A DNA stretch of 64,000 nucleotides from Flaviaestuariibacter flavus (GTDB lineage Bacteria > Bacteroidota > Bacteroidia > Chitinophagales > Chitinophagaceae), in NCBI RefSeq assembly GCF_004337505.1, contig NZ_SJZI01000008.1:482767-546766 (forward strand), read 5' to 3'. Under the pieces are notes generated by a model. The model was not told the origin of the DNA. It searched no databases and saw nothing but the letters and a program-made list of their open reading frames with translations. Positions within the stretch are counted from its first letter, which is position 1, and every line of letters starts with the position of its first letter. This document shows positions 35,879-44,449 of the stretch, piece after piece. The position numbers were made by a program, and so were the translations under genes.

Positions 35879-36604
35879 ATGAAAAACGAAATATCGGCGC
35901 GGATCTACCGGGGCGCGGCGCGCGGACTTACGGACAACGGGCGGTTCCGGAGCTATAATACCTTTCCCTTCGGAAGCTATAAAGATGCGGACAAGCCACC
36001 CTTCGGACCGCTTTACCTGCTCAACGACGAAACGCTGGCACCGGAGCAGCAGCTGCGCCTGCAGCCGGAGGAGCGTACCTTGCTGCTGTTGCTGCCGGTG
36101 ACCGGCGCGGTCGACTACCGCGACACCGCCGGCCACGACGCACTGCTGGCCGCAGGAGAAGCCGGGCTTTTCACCCTCGACGGCGGGAGCAGCTACCGGG
36201 TCCGCAATCCTTACGACGCAGCCCTGGTGCACTACCTCCAGCTCTGGATCGCCTGGCCTGCCGGCGCTGAGGACATGAACGAAACGATCGCTTTTGATCT
36301 CACCAAACAGAAAAACCAACTTGTAGAAATACGGCATAGCGCCGGCGCGGACCACCGCCTCGCGCTTCACATCGGCCGCTTCGATAGAAGGCAGGAAGGC
36401 ACGGTTGACGTTGGCGATGGCAACCGGCTGTTCGTCTTTGTAGTACAGGGCGACTTTAAGGTGGCGGACCGACTGCTCGACCCCGGCGATGGCCTCGCGC
36501 TCACGCAGCTGGAGCGCGCCGGGTTCGAGGCCATGTCCGACGACGCCATCCTGCTGCTCGCCACCATCGGCCCTGTCGGTCCTGGCCTATCTTGCACACC
36601 ATGA
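35879..36604 (+). CDS. Pirin-like bicupin protein
   Basis: 241 residues with two cupin-like halves of the pirin/YhaK type (LTDNGRFRSYNTFPFGSYKD; PFGPLYLLNDETLAPEQQLR; later RLFVFVVQGDFKVADRLLDP, GDGLALTQLERAGFEAMSDD). Family members bind a metal in a cupin; some degrade quercetin, others have regulatory or no known roles. The usual HxH metal ligands of the N-terminal cupin are not evident here, so enzymatic activity is uncertain. The longer frame from 35537 overlaps the divergent GH13 gene; the ATG at 35879 fits. The stop overlaps the next ATG (ATGA), indicating coupling with the DUF1543 gene. Confidence 0.72.
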   Translation: MKNEISARIYRGAARGLTDNGRFRSYNTFPFGSYKDADKPPFGPLYLLNDETLAPEQQLRLQPEERTLLLLLPVTGAVDYRDTAGHDALLAAGEAGLFTLDGGSSYRVRNPYDAALVHYLQLWIAWPAGAEDMNETIAFDLTKQKNQLVEIRHSAGADHRLALHIGRFDRRQEGTVDVGDGNRLFVFVVQGDFKVADRLLDPGDGLALTQLERAGFEAMSDDAILLLATIGPVGPGLSCTP

Positions 36605-37164
36605 CACCCAGGCTTTACATGATCCTGCTGGGCTGCCGTCCGAAGGGCCGCCACACCGAGCAGCACGACCTCTTCTTCACCATCGCCGAAGACCTGCCGG
36701 CCACGGTGCCTGCAATAAAGGCCTTCTGGCCCGATGGCGGCACCATCCACATTGACGCCTGGCGCGAAGTGCGCCTCGTGGATGGACATTCCGTAGAAAT
36801 ACGGGAGCGGAATGGTGCGCAGGAACCCGCCGAAGGACTGAAACTGTTCTTCGTCAACCTGGGCGGCTACAAGCCCGGCGAGTTTGAAGAGTTTCACTAC
36901 AAGATGGTGGTGGCCGCACTCGACAAAGGCGCCGCCGTGCAACGCGCCAGGCAAACCGCTTTTTACAGGCACACGGGCTTCAAGGGTGCCACCTCCCATA
37001 TCGATGACAAATACGGCATCGACGTGGACGATGTGGACGCCATCGAAGACATCCTGCCGGCGGCCCTCCGCGCCCGCTACCGCATCCTCCTGCGGCCTTC
37101 CGCGGCTGGGAGCGAAGATGAAGTGCACCTCGGCTACCTCAGGCTAAGCAAGCTGGCTCCCTGA
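36601..37164 (+). CDS. DUF1543-family protein
   Basis: 187 residues of the DUF1543 type: LYMILLGCRPKGRHTEQHDL near the N-terminus, PDGGTIHIDAWREVRLVDGH in the middle, and FFVNLGGYKPGEFEEFHYKM in the second repeat-like half. No signal peptide or membrane span. No biochemical role is known for the family. Its ATG overlaps the stop of the pirin-like gene by 4 bp, and two terminators follow, so the two genes form a unit. Confidence 0.82.
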   Translation: MTPRLYMILLGCRPKGRHTEQHDLFFTIAEDLPATVPAIKAFWPDGGTIHIDAWREVRLVDGHSVEIRERNGAQEPAEGLKLFFVNLGGYKPGEFEEFHYKMVVAALDKGAAVQRARQTAFYRHTGFKGATSHIDDKYGIDVDDVDAIEDILPAALRARYRILLRPSAAGSEDEVHLGYLRLSKLAP

Positions 37165-37171
37165 TCTGACA

Positions 37172-37192
37172 AGGGCCTGCGGCCCTCTTTTT
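37172..37192 (+). terminator. Terminator after DUF1543 gene
   Basis: AGGGCC / GGCCCT stem with TGC loop, followed by CTTTTT. Confidence 0.75.
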
Positions 37193-37218
37193 AGGAATGT
37201 ATAATCCACAGTTCAACT

Positions 37219-37249
37219 AAAAAGCCCCCGTTTTCAGCGGGGGCTTTTT
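37219..37249. terminator. Bidirectional terminator
   Basis: Stem AAAAAGCCCCCG / CGGGGGCTTTTT with a seven-base loop, between convergent genes. Confidence 0.9.
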
Positions 37250-37261
37250 ACTGTCTTTCGA

Positions 37262-39517
37262 TCAGGGACGCTGATGCACCAGCCTTGTAACGTTGTCGCC
37301 GATGGACAGGAAGTAGATCCCTGTGGGCAGACCGGAAAGATCGACACGCAATGTGGCCGAGGGCATGCCGGCGCGGCGCCAGACAACGGCGCCCGTCGCG
37401 GTGCGCAGCACTACCGGGCGCATCCGCAGCTGCTGCGGCACGTCGACCGTAACCTGCGTGGGCGCGGGGTTGGGATAAGCGCGCAGGCTGCCGTTGCGGC
37501 GCAGGTCGGGCACAGCGGTCACCAGCACCGTTATCGTGTTCGACGCGGCGGATGTGCAGCCCTGTGCATTGGTGTTCACCACGTGGTAAACGCCCGGTGC
37601 TACCGGATTGAATACGTTGCCCGTGGCCCCTGCAACCGGGCTTCCATCCTTATACCACTGGTTGCCGGTGGCAAACGTGGAATACAGTACACCGTTATTC
37701 AGCAATGCGGTGGGCGCGGTGGTGGCGCCGTTGCAGGTGAGGTAACTTACAAAAACGTCACCCTGCAGGCCAACGGCGACCACGCGGCCGTTGAGAAAGG
37801 CGGCGTCGCGCACCGACATATCGGCGATGTCGCCGGAGGCGATGGTGCTCCAGTTGACACCACCGTTAAGTGTCTTGAGCAGGCTGCCGCTGCCGGTGAC
37901 CGCATAGCCCGAATCGGCCGTATAGAAATGCAGCGCATAAATATTGAAGCCGCTCAGCTGCGTCCAGGTGGCGCCACCATCAGTGGTTTTTGATACGTTC
38001 GAGGTAGAAGCCACGTAGCCCTCATTGGCGCTGAGGAAATAGATCGAGTTAATATTGGCCGTAGTGCCCGAGGCCAGGTTCGTCCAGGTGGCGCCGCCGT
38101 CGGTGGTCTTCATCATTGAGCCGCCTTCGCCGCCGGCATAGCCCACGAGGTCGGTGGGAAAGAAGAACTCGAGGATATTGCCGCCGGGTGTATAGGTGTA
38201 CGAGGCGCCGCTGTTGGTGGTGCGGTAGATGCCGCCGTTAAAGTAGCCGCCGCCCAGAATCCAGGAGGCAGGCCCCTGCGACCACACGGCACGAACGGCC
38301 ACCGCGGGCTGCGAGCTGCCCGGGAAAAAGTTCTGCCCGTAGTCAGTGGTGCGCTCGTTGTAGCCGTTGCCGCCGCCGATGACGCCGGCCCCGTCGGCGC
38401 GGAGGTGTACGCCCAGCGTGCTGGCATTGAGGTAGCGTCCCGTCCAGGTTTTGCCACCGTCGGTAGTGCGCACCAGCGCATTGGCCATGCCGTTGGTGGT
38501 TTGCCAGCCCACGGCCACGCCCACCTGGTCGTTGGCGAAGCTCACCTTGTTGAGGTAGCTATGCTGCGTGCCGGCCTGGTTGACCGTCCAGTTCTGGCCG
38601 CCGTTCGTGGTCTTATAAATCGTCGACTCAGCCCCGATGAGCCCCTGCCCAAAAGCATTAATGTCGATGGCATATAGGTTCTTTGTACCCACCGATAGGC
38701 TTGTCCAGGAAGCGCCGTTATTGGTGGAGCGCAGCAGCGTGCCGCCGTCGCAAAGCGCCATCAGGGTATTGTTGTAGAAATACAGTCGGTTGATGGTCTG
38801 CGTGGTGGGCGCCGGCGTTACCGGCGTCCAGGTGGTTCCGCCGTCGGTGGTGCGGGAGATGTAGCCGCCGCCTACTGCCACGCCGTTCAGCGGGGTGGTG
38901 AACCAGATATCGGTGAAAGCATAGGTATAATTCGTGGTGAGCGCCGTCCAGTTCTGGCCGCCGTCGGTGGTTTTGAGGATAGTGCCCGACACGCCGCAGG
39001 CGTAGCCGTTAGTGGCATCCAGGAAGTACACGCTGTTCAGGTTATTGGTGTTGCCCGTGTTGCGTAGCGTCCAGGTGGCACCGCCATCGGTGGTCGTCTT
39101 GATGTTGACATTGTTGGCCACCGCATAGCCGAAGGAGCCGTTGAGAAAGCGCATCGCCTTAGTGGAGCCGCTGCTGGTGTTGATGCTGCTGCGGGTAGCG
39201 AAGGCGTCGTTGCTTTTGAAAAAGGTGCCGGTGTTGGTGCTTATGATGCCCACCGAATCGGAGAACATCCAAAGGCCGGTGGGTGCGGAAGAAAATACGA
39301 AGCCCTGGCGCTGCCAGCTGGCCCCGCCGTCGCGGGTGCGCAGCAGGCGGTCGTCGAGGTTGTCGATGGCATAGCCCGTGCTCGGGCTCGTCATGGCTAC
39401 ATGGCGGATGGCCGACTGCGTTTTCACAGGGGTCACCAGCGTCCAGCCCTGCGCGGAAACCGGTGCAACGGAAAACAGGACGGCCAGGAGGAGTACGGAT
39501 TGTATAAATGTTTTCAT
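37262..39517 (-). CDS. T9SS-secreted YCF48-like/BNR beta-propeller protein
   Basis: 751 residues. A signal peptide (MKTFIQSVLLLAVLFSVAPV) is followed by some ten repeats with the BNR/YCF48 signature (TTDGGATWT; KTTDGGQNWT; RTTDGGKTWTG) and the intervening pattern NSVYFLDATNGYACG. This makes a beta-propeller like plant/cyanobacterial YCF48 photosystem assembly factors and sialidases, here without catalytic residues. A short domain (NQWYKDGSPVAGATGNVFNP) and a C-terminal type IX sorting domain (NPAPTQVTVDVPQ ... LPTGIYFLSIG) complete it. The first codon of the open frame at 39520 is TTG; the ATG at 39517 is used. Binding function unknown. Confidence 0.87.
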   Translation of the reverse strand: MKTFIQSVLLLAVLFSVAPVSAQGWTLVTPVKTQSAIRHVAMTSPSTGYAIDNLDDRLLRTRDGGASWQRQGFVFSSAPTGLWMFSDSVGIISTNTGTFFKSNDAFATRSSINTSSGSTKAMRFLNGSFGYAVANNVNIKTTTDGGATWTLRNTGNTNNLNSVYFLDATNGYACGVSGTILKTTDGGQNWTALTTNYTYAFTDIWFTTPLNGVAVGGGYISRTTDGGTTWTPVTPAPTTQTINRLYFYNNTLMALCDGGTLLRSTNNGASWTSLSVGTKNLYAIDINAFGQGLIGAESTIYKTTNGGQNWTVNQAGTQHSYLNKVSFANDQVGVAVGWQTTNGMANALVRTTDGGKTWTGRYLNASTLGVHLRADGAGVIGGGNGYNERTTDYGQNFFPGSSQPAVAVRAVWSQGPASWILGGGYFNGGIYRTTNSGASYTYTPGGNILEFFFPTDLVGYAGGEGGSMMKTTDGGATWTNLASGTTANINSIYFLSANEGYVASTSNVSKTTDGGATWTQLSGFNIYALHFYTADSGYAVTGSGSLLKTLNGGVNWSTIASGDIADMSVRDAAFLNGRVVAVGLQGDVFVSYLTCNGATTAPTALLNNGVLYSTFATGNQWYKDGSPVAGATGNVFNPVAPGVYHVVNTNAQGCTSAASNTITVLVTAVPDLRRNGSLRAYPNPAPTQVTVDVPQQLRMRPVVLRTATGAVVWRRAGMPSATLRVDLSGLPTGIYFLSIGDNVTRLVHQRP

Positions 39518-39642
39518 CAATATGAATTGGGTACGCGAAGCTACGGGATTCGGGTGGAAGCTGCAGGCTCAGGGGAAGACGAAAAACCGGTGCTGCGCCC
39601 GTATCGGGCACTTTTCCTATCTTAAACAATAAACTGACTGTT

Positions 39643-39807
39643 ATGGGACCCATCGGAGTCAATGAACTCGTCGTCATGCTGATCATCCTGGTCTTTATCA
39701 TGCTGCTGCCGCTGATCGTGGCCTACCGCCTGGGCGTACGCCGGGGCCGGATGCTGGAGATGGAAAAACAGCTCCGCGAGCATCGTGCGGGGACAGGCAC
39801 CTTGTAA
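39643..39807 (+). CDS. Small single-span membrane protein (54 aa)
   Basis: A 54-residue frame with one long hydrophobic helix (LVVMLIILVFIMLLPLIVAY) followed by a basic, helical tail (RLGVRRGRMLEMEKQLREHR). The arrangement is typical of small membrane proteins common in Bacteroidota. It stands alone between the YCF48-like gene (divergent) and the tRNA-derived repeat at 39875. Function unknown. Confidence 0.65.
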   Translation: MGPIGVNELVVMLIILVFIMLLPLIVAYRLGVRRGRMLEMEKQLREHRAGTGTL

Positions 39808-39874
39808 GAACACAAGCATCGGGCAGGGACGCGCTAGCCAAAAGGCCTTAATGTAAGGAAACACAAATCCCCTT

Positions 39875-39928
39875 CTTTCGGAGAGGCGCTTTTAAAGCGT
39901 GGAGCAGAGCGGACAAAGGTCGAACGAG
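39875..39928 (-). repeat. Degenerate copy of the tRNA-Ala 3' end and downstream flank (outer copy)
   Basis: CTTTCGGAGAGGCGCTTTTAAAGCG followed by TGGAGCAGAGCGG and GGTCGAACGA closely follows the sequence at 42193-42240 (terminator half, flank and tRNA-Ala 3' end), in the same orientation but mutated. It lies 2.3 kb from the intact tRNA on the other side of an AT-richer segment. It could be a decayed attachment site. The rest of 39929-40235 is AT-rich, with one hairpin (AAAACAAG / CTTGTTTT, 40132-40156) and no supportable gene. Confidence 0.6.
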
Positions 39929-40235
39929 TTATTACAGGATTTGATGATATTCTCCAGTTTTGCTGATTGGTTTGTATTCAATGGATGTTCCCGTACGTAG
40001 TGGTAAGGTGGCTCAGCCTTGTCCGGTTGCCTTTGGGCTTGATTCCAAACCCTTTGTGTGTCGAAGGGCTGCTTGCCCGATTTGCATCAGCCCGCCGGGG
40101 CACCCCAAAGCTGGCGTGGCGACGCTATGGGAAAACAAGATTATTATTCTTGTTTTATGATCAAACACAAACACTAATATGTAAAAGATATTTTATTCCC
40201 CCTGACGGTCAGGAAGAATTTACCTTTAGCCGTGC

Positions 40236-41414
40236 ATGAACTTATTTACGAACAAAGCGCTTGTTGTCATTACGTGTCCAAAACGGCTCGCCCCTTACCT
40301 GGAGCAGGAAGTGACAGATCTTGGATTCGCAATAGAAAAAAAGTTTCTGACAGGAGTTTGGATCTACGGCACTATTAACGACTGCATCAAACTGAACCTG
40401 AATCTTCGTTGCGCCAGCCAGGTACTCTATAGCCTGAAAAAGTTTGAAGCACAAAATGCGGATGACATCTATCAGAATCTTGTTACGTATCCATGGGAAA
40501 ATATTCTACCCGATCCTGGATATTTCTCCATTACCAGCAATGTAAATAATCCGACGATCAACAACAGCATGTATGCAAACGTGCGGGTAAAAGATGCCAT
40601 AGTGGATCGGTTGCGCGAAATAAGGGGCACGCGGCCATCAACAGGTGCAGCGCTCACAGGTGCTGTCTTCAACCTGTTTTGGAAAAATGAAAATGCAGAG
40701 ATTTTTATCGATACTTCCGGCCATTCTTTAGGCCGTCATGGGTACCGAAAAATTCCTGGCCAGGCCCCTATGCTGGAAGCACTGGCCGCAGCGACTATTT
40801 ATGCTACGCAATGGGATAAAAGATCGCCGTTCGTGAATCCTATGTGCGGCTCGGGAACGCTTGCCATTGAAGCAGCCATGATTGCGACAAACAGGCGACC
40901 CGGATTATTCAGAACGGATTATGCTTTTATGCATTTGCTGGGTTATGACGAATCCGTTTATTTACAGGAGGATGCTTTACTGGAAAATCAGATTATCGAC
41001 GTACCCGGTCTTCGGATCATCGCTACGGATTACAGTGCCCGGGCTATCGAAAATGCAAAAAAGAACGCAATTGCCGCAGGTGTCGCCGACCTCATCGATT
41101 TTGCCGTCTGTGATTTTGCTGATACGGAAATACCTGCAGACGTACCAGGTATTGTTTATGTAAATCCTGAATATGGCGAACGATTGGGTGACGTTCAAAA
41201 GCTGGAAGCAACGTACAGCCGTATTGGTGATTTTATGAAAAAGAATTGTCGCGGGTATTTTGGTTATGTATTTACAGGCAATTTCGACCTTGCAAAAAAG
41301 ATTGGATTGAAACCCAAGCGCCGAATAGAATTTTATAACAGCACAATTGATTGCCGGCTGCTGGAGTATGAATTGTATAGTGGAAGCCGTGTGGCACCAA
41401 AAGAAGAACAGTAG
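40236..41414 (+). CDS. THUMP-domain class I RNA methyltransferase (RlmL/K-like)
   Basis: 392 residues. A THUMP RNA-binding domain covers about residues 45-160 (LNLNLRCASQVLYSLKKFEA; ANVRVKDAIVDRLREIRGTR). The methyltransferase part has the SAM motif FVNPMCGSGTLAIEAAMIA near residue 200, IIATDYSARAIENAKKNA, and a catalytic motif NPEYGERLG near residue 309 where many relatives have NPPY. Family members make m2G in 23S rRNA (RlmL) or tRNA. The gene is clearly AT-richer than its neighbours and uses different codons, as does the next gene, and both lie between tRNA-derived repeats. A TTTACCTTTA box precedes the ATG. Family secure, target RNA unknown. Confidence 0.87.
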   Translation: MNLFTNKALVVITCPKRLAPYLEQEVTDLGFAIEKKFLTGVWIYGTINDCIKLNLNLRCASQVLYSLKKFEAQNADDIYQNLVTYPWENILPDPGYFSITSNVNNPTINNSMYANVRVKDAIVDRLREIRGTRPSTGAALTGAVFNLFWKNENAEIFIDTSGHSLGRHGYRKIPGQAPMLEALAAATIYATQWDKRSPFVNPMCGSGTLAIEAAMIATNRRPGLFRTDYAFMHLLGYDESVYLQEDALLENQIIDVPGLRIIATDYSARAIENAKKNAIAAGVADLIDFAVCDFADTEIPADVPGIVYVNPEYGERLGDVQKLEATYSRIGDFMKKNCRGYFGYVFTGNFDLAKKIGLKPKRRIEFYNSTIDCRLLEYELYSGSRVAPKEEQ

Positions 41415-41440
41415 TAATAAATTGATGATACCTTATCAAC

Positions 41441-41707
41441 ATGGAAATTTCCGCTCTGCAAAAAATTGTAAAGGACAGATATTTTAAGTCAGATAACGAA
41501 AGGGGAATCTACCATACGGCTTTATGGTTTCATGAAGAGGTAGGGGAACTTTCGGCTGCAATAGCCAGCGGGGATACTCAAAATGCAAAGGAAGAACTTG
41601 GAGATGTGTTGATGTGGTTATTAACCCTGGCCAATATTCTGGATATCGATATGCAAGACGTCGTCAACGATCATTTAAGTAATCCCCGAAAACTCCCGTC
41701 GAAATAG
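41441..41707 (+). CDS. MazG-like nucleotide pyrophosphohydrolase
   Basis: 88 residues, the size of a single-domain MazG. The metal-binding acidic motifs are present: EEVGELSAAI at about residues 32-41 and EELGDVLMWLLTLAN at about 50-65 (EExxE and ExxD pattern). Such enzymes hydrolyse nucleoside triphosphates to monophosphates, cleaning abnormal nucleotides. It follows the RNA methyltransferase by 26 bp on the same strand and shares its AT-rich composition, so the two were probably acquired or maintained together. No terminator was seen directly after it. Confidence 0.85.
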   Translation: MEISALQKIVKDRYFKSDNERGIYHTALWFHEEVGELSAAIASGDTQNAKEELGDVLMWLLTLANILDIDMQDVVNDHLSNPRKLPSK

Positions 41708-41933
41708 CGAATTCGATAGATATTCGTTTTTCGCTGCTTACGCAAAAGTCAGATCAGCGCTAAGGCTACAATGGTCCCTGGTAAGGGGAGGAAGAAAGCC
41801 ATTTCTATCAGAAAAAGTTGATCGTCGAGTCAATTTCCCGAATAAGACTGCGAATCGACAAAAATGGATGTGGCACCTCCCGGATTAACGAAGCCTTTTG
41901 CCTGGTACTCGTTGCGACGCGGTATCCCGCCAG

Positions 41934-41964
41934 AAAAAGCCCCGCATTGCTGCGGGGCTTTTTT
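41934..41964 (+). terminator. Strong terminator
   Basis: Stem AAAAAGCCCCGCA / TGCGGGGCTTTTTT with a TTGC loop, 227 bp after the MazG-like gene and just before the tRNA-derived repeats. The gap between the gene and this hairpin shows nothing recognisable. Confidence 0.88.
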
Positions 41965-41980
41965 AAAACCGGATTGTTTG

Positions 41981-42098
41981 TGGAGCACAAAGGAGTCGAA
42001 CCAATAACCTTTCCGCCTTCAGCCGGACGCTCCGGCCGGCGGGCGTTAACGCAGGGATATTATAAAGCCCGTTTTTTCCCCGAGGCAATTTTAAAGCG
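41981..42098 (-). repeat. tRNA-Ala-derived tandem unit, more diverged copy
   Basis: A 118-bp unit starting TGGAGCACAAAGGAGTCGAA. Read on the minus strand it gives a degenerate tRNA 3' half with a T-arm-like stretch, and it ends with the same GAGGCAATTTTAAAGCG flank as the other units. The acceptor 5' half and a normal anticodon arm are missing, so it is not a working tRNA. Confidence 0.75.
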
Positions 42099-42217
42099 TG
42101 GAGGACAACGGAGTCGAACCGATGACCTTCCCGCCTCCGGGCGGGACGCTCGAGCCAGCAGGCATTAAGGTAAGGGTATAAAAAAGCCCCTCCTTTCGGA
42201 GAGGCAATTTTAAAGCG
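42099..42217 (-). repeat. tRNA-Ala-derived tandem unit, close copy
   Basis: A 119-bp unit. Its first 30 bases are identical to the 3' end of the intact tRNA at 42218, and with the preceding flank the identity runs 47 nt (42082-42128 against 42201-42247). The D-arm region is partly recognisable (CGAGCCAGC), but the anticodon arm is replaced by a GC hairpin (CCCGCC / GGCGGG) and the 5' acceptor is lost. Confidence 0.82.
42180..42205 (-). terminator. Terminator of tRNA-Ala
   Basis: On the minus strand, GCCTCTCC / GGAGGGGC with a GAAA loop and a T run follow the tRNA 3' end by 12 bp. Related hairpins follow the pseudo-tRNA copies. Confidence 0.8.
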
Positions 42218-42291
<74 letters not shown>

Positions 42292-42400
42292 ATCGTGTTT
42301 TAAGAACTGTCCGTCAAGGCTTTGCGCCCGAACGGGTTGCAAATATAGGGAGCCGTTTTTTTATACGGCACAAATTTTTTGCGCACCGGGAAAAAATTTC

Positions 42401-43267
42401 ATGCAAAAAGGAGCCAGCAGCAAGAAAGTACGCCCGCGGCAAACCCAGCCCATGCCCGGCATCGAGGAAAAAATGAAACCCCATCCCAAAGACCTGAAGG
42501 CCCAGCCGACAGAAAAGCTGGCCGGAAAGGTGGCCCTCATCACCGGCGGCGACTCCGGCATCGGGCGCGCCGTAGCCCTGCTTTTTGCGCTCAACGGCGC
42601 TGACATCGCCATCGCCTACCTGCCCGGGGAACAGCGCGATGCCGAGGTGGTGCGCAACGCGGTGGAAAACGAGTTCGGGCGCCGCTGCCTCCTGCTGCCC
42701 GGCGATATCCGCAAGGAACGCTTCTGCGAAAAGATCGTGGCCGACACGGTGAAAAAGCTGGGTAAGCTCGACATCCTGGTCAACAACGCCGCCACGCAAA
42801 CCGAGCAGAAATCCCTCACCGACATCACCACGGCACAATTGAAGGAAACCTTCGAAACCAATATCTTCTCTATGTTCTGGGTCACGAAGGCGGCGCTCGG
42901 CGTCATGAAAAAAGGCGCGTCGATCATCAACACCACCTCGGTGACGGCTTACCGCGGCTCGGGCTCGCTGATCGATTATTCGAGCACCAAGGGCGCCATT
43001 CTTTCCTTCACCCGCGCACTGTCGCAAAACCTGGCGCAGAAAGGCATCCGCGTCAACGCGGTGGCACCGGGCCCTATCTGGACGCCGCTCATCGCCGGCT
43101 CTTTTAAGGGAAAGAAGGTAGCATCCTTCGGCTCCGACGTGCCCATGGGCCGCGCCGGCCAGCCCGCCGACGTAGCACCGGCCTACCTGTTTCTGGCCTC
43201 CGAAGACGGCGCCTACTTCACCGGGCAGGTGCTCCATCCCAACGGGGGCGAGATCGTGAACGGGTAA
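42401..43267 (+). CDS. SDR-family oxidoreductase (YghA/YhdF-like)
   Basis: 288 residues of the classical short-chain dehydrogenase fold. Cofactor-binding motif TGGDSGIG is near residue 50, NNAA near residue 128, and the catalytic Ser ... YxxxK appears as TTSVTAYRGSG and DYSSTKGAILSF. The N-terminal extension (QTQPMPGIEEKMKPHPKDLK) is typical of the YghA/YhdF subgroup, often annotated as glucose-1-dehydrogenase-like or general stress oxidoreductases. An ATG at 42452 is an alternative start. Stands alone with a terminator behind it. Substrate unknown. Confidence 0.9.
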   Translation: MQKGASSKKVRPRQTQPMPGIEEKMKPHPKDLKAQPTEKLAGKVALITGGDSGIGRAVALLFALNGADIAIAYLPGEQRDAEVVRNAVENEFGRRCLLLPGDIRKERFCEKIVADTVKKLGKLDILVNNAATQTEQKSLTDITTAQLKETFETNIFSMFWVTKAALGVMKKGASIINTTSVTAYRGSGSLIDYSSTKGAILSFTRALSQNLAQKGIRVNAVAPGPIWTPLIAGSFKGKKVASFGSDVPMGRAGQPADVAPAYLFLASEDGAYFTGQVLHPNGGEIVNG

Positions 43268-43288
43268 GGATACTCACCGGTTACACAT

Positions 43289-43315
43289 ATGCTGCCTGCG
43301 GGCAGCATTTTTTTT
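43289..43315 (+). terminator. Terminator after SDR gene
   Basis: ATGCTGCC / GGCAGCAT stem with TGCG loop followed by a run of eight T. Confidence 0.9.
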
Positions 43316-43466
43316 GCAATTAATTTCGGCCCGTCATTAACTTTAATTCGACAACCGCTGCATCTCGCTATTATTGATTCTCCTTTTTCTCGCTTCCGTT
43401 ATCAATCGCTTTTTCAGAAACCGTTCTTAGTATTCTTTTCAGTGCTCACCTGTAAAAACTACTAGT

Positions 43467-43715
43467 ATGCGACTCTCGGAATTCATCGGACTCAGCTTCA
43501 CGGAAAAAAGACCCGCCCTGCTTCACCTCGGAGTATTGGTATCAAAAAGAAGGACACCGGATTACCTCATTATGCTGTTCCAGCTCGATGGCTATTACGT
43601 GGAAGCATATTGCCATGTAGCACGGAAAAACATCGAAGGCTATTCGGCGATCACCAACATCGATCAACTGGATGCTTACCTGGACGACATCTCTATTGAA
43701 AAGCTATTGCGTTAA
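43467..43715 (+). CDS. Small hypothetical protein (82 aa)
   Basis: 82 residues, soluble, mixed alpha/beta by appearance (MRLSEFIGLSFTEKRPALLH; YLIMLFQLDGYYVEAYCHVA; ending DDISIEKLLR). It has a separate AT-rich upstream region of about 150 bp that may carry its promoter. I do not recognise the family, though short proteins of this style are common in Bacteroidota. No terminator before the next gene. Confidence 0.68.
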   Translation: MRLSEFIGLSFTEKRPALLHLGVLVSKRRTPDYLIMLFQLDGYYVEAYCHVARKNIEGYSAITNIDQLDAYLDDISIEKLLR

Positions 43716-43765
43716 TCAGGGCAACACCCGGGCCGCGGGCAGCTGAATCTTTGTAACATCGTGGC

Positions 43766-44440
43766 ATGAAAGCCGCTCACCTGCTCCGCCGCTCCCTCCT
43801 GTTGCTCCTGCTGCTCGCCGGCAATCTTGCCCACGCGCAGACCGCCCCGCCATTCTGGAAAGAGGTTGCTGCTTTTTAAAAGCAGGACAGCGGCACCGCC
43901 GTGCCCCAACGGCCGATCCTCTTTGTCGGCTCCTCCTCTTTTACGCGGTGGACGGGCCTGGCGGAAGCGTTCCCGGGTTACCCGGTGCTCAACCGCGCCT
44001 TCGGCGGCTCCACGCTGCCCGACGTGATCCGCTATGCCTATGATGTGATCCTCCCCTACCACCCGAAGCAGGTGCTGATCTATTGCGGCGAAAACGACCT
44101 GGCATCGGCCGACAGTATTTCTGCGGATGAAGTGCTGCGCCGCGTGCAGACCCTCTTTGCCATCATCCGCATCAACCTGCCCGACACCCGCATCTCCTAC
44201 GTATCGGTAAAGCCAAGCCCGGTGCGCGTTTCCATCCAGCCCAAGGTGCGGGAAGCCAACCGGCTTATCAGGAAATTCTTCCGCAAGCAAAAACGCGCCG
44301 ACTTCATTGTCGTGTACGACGCGATGCTCGACGGACAGGGCAATATGCGGGAAGAATTATATGTGGGCGACCGGCTGCACCTGAAGCCCGGGGGCTATGC
44401 CATCTGGCAACGTATCCTGCAGCCTTACCTGGTGAAATAA
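43766..44440 (+). pseudogene. SGNH/GDSL-type hydrolase with in-frame stop codon
   Basis: A signal peptide (SLLLLLLLAGNLAHAQ) and the first mature residues (PPFWKEVAAF) are followed by TAA at 43877-43879, after which the same frame continues as KQDSGTAVPQRPILFVGSSSF to 44440. The SGNH blocks are intact: GSSS (block I), FGGST, GENDLAS (block III) and DRLHLKPGGYA with the catalytic Asp-x-x-His (block V). A single base change (AAA to TAA) explains the break. Members are secreted esterases or carbohydrate deacetylases. It could be a real nonsense mutation or a base-call error. Confidence 0.82.
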
Positions 44441-44449
44441 TCCGAACGA

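Noticed and set aside
41818-42168. Plus-strand frame ending GGQRSRTDDLPASGRDARAS
   Set aside because: This is the translation of tRNA 3'-end sequence on the wrong strand, a well-known spurious protein in databases.
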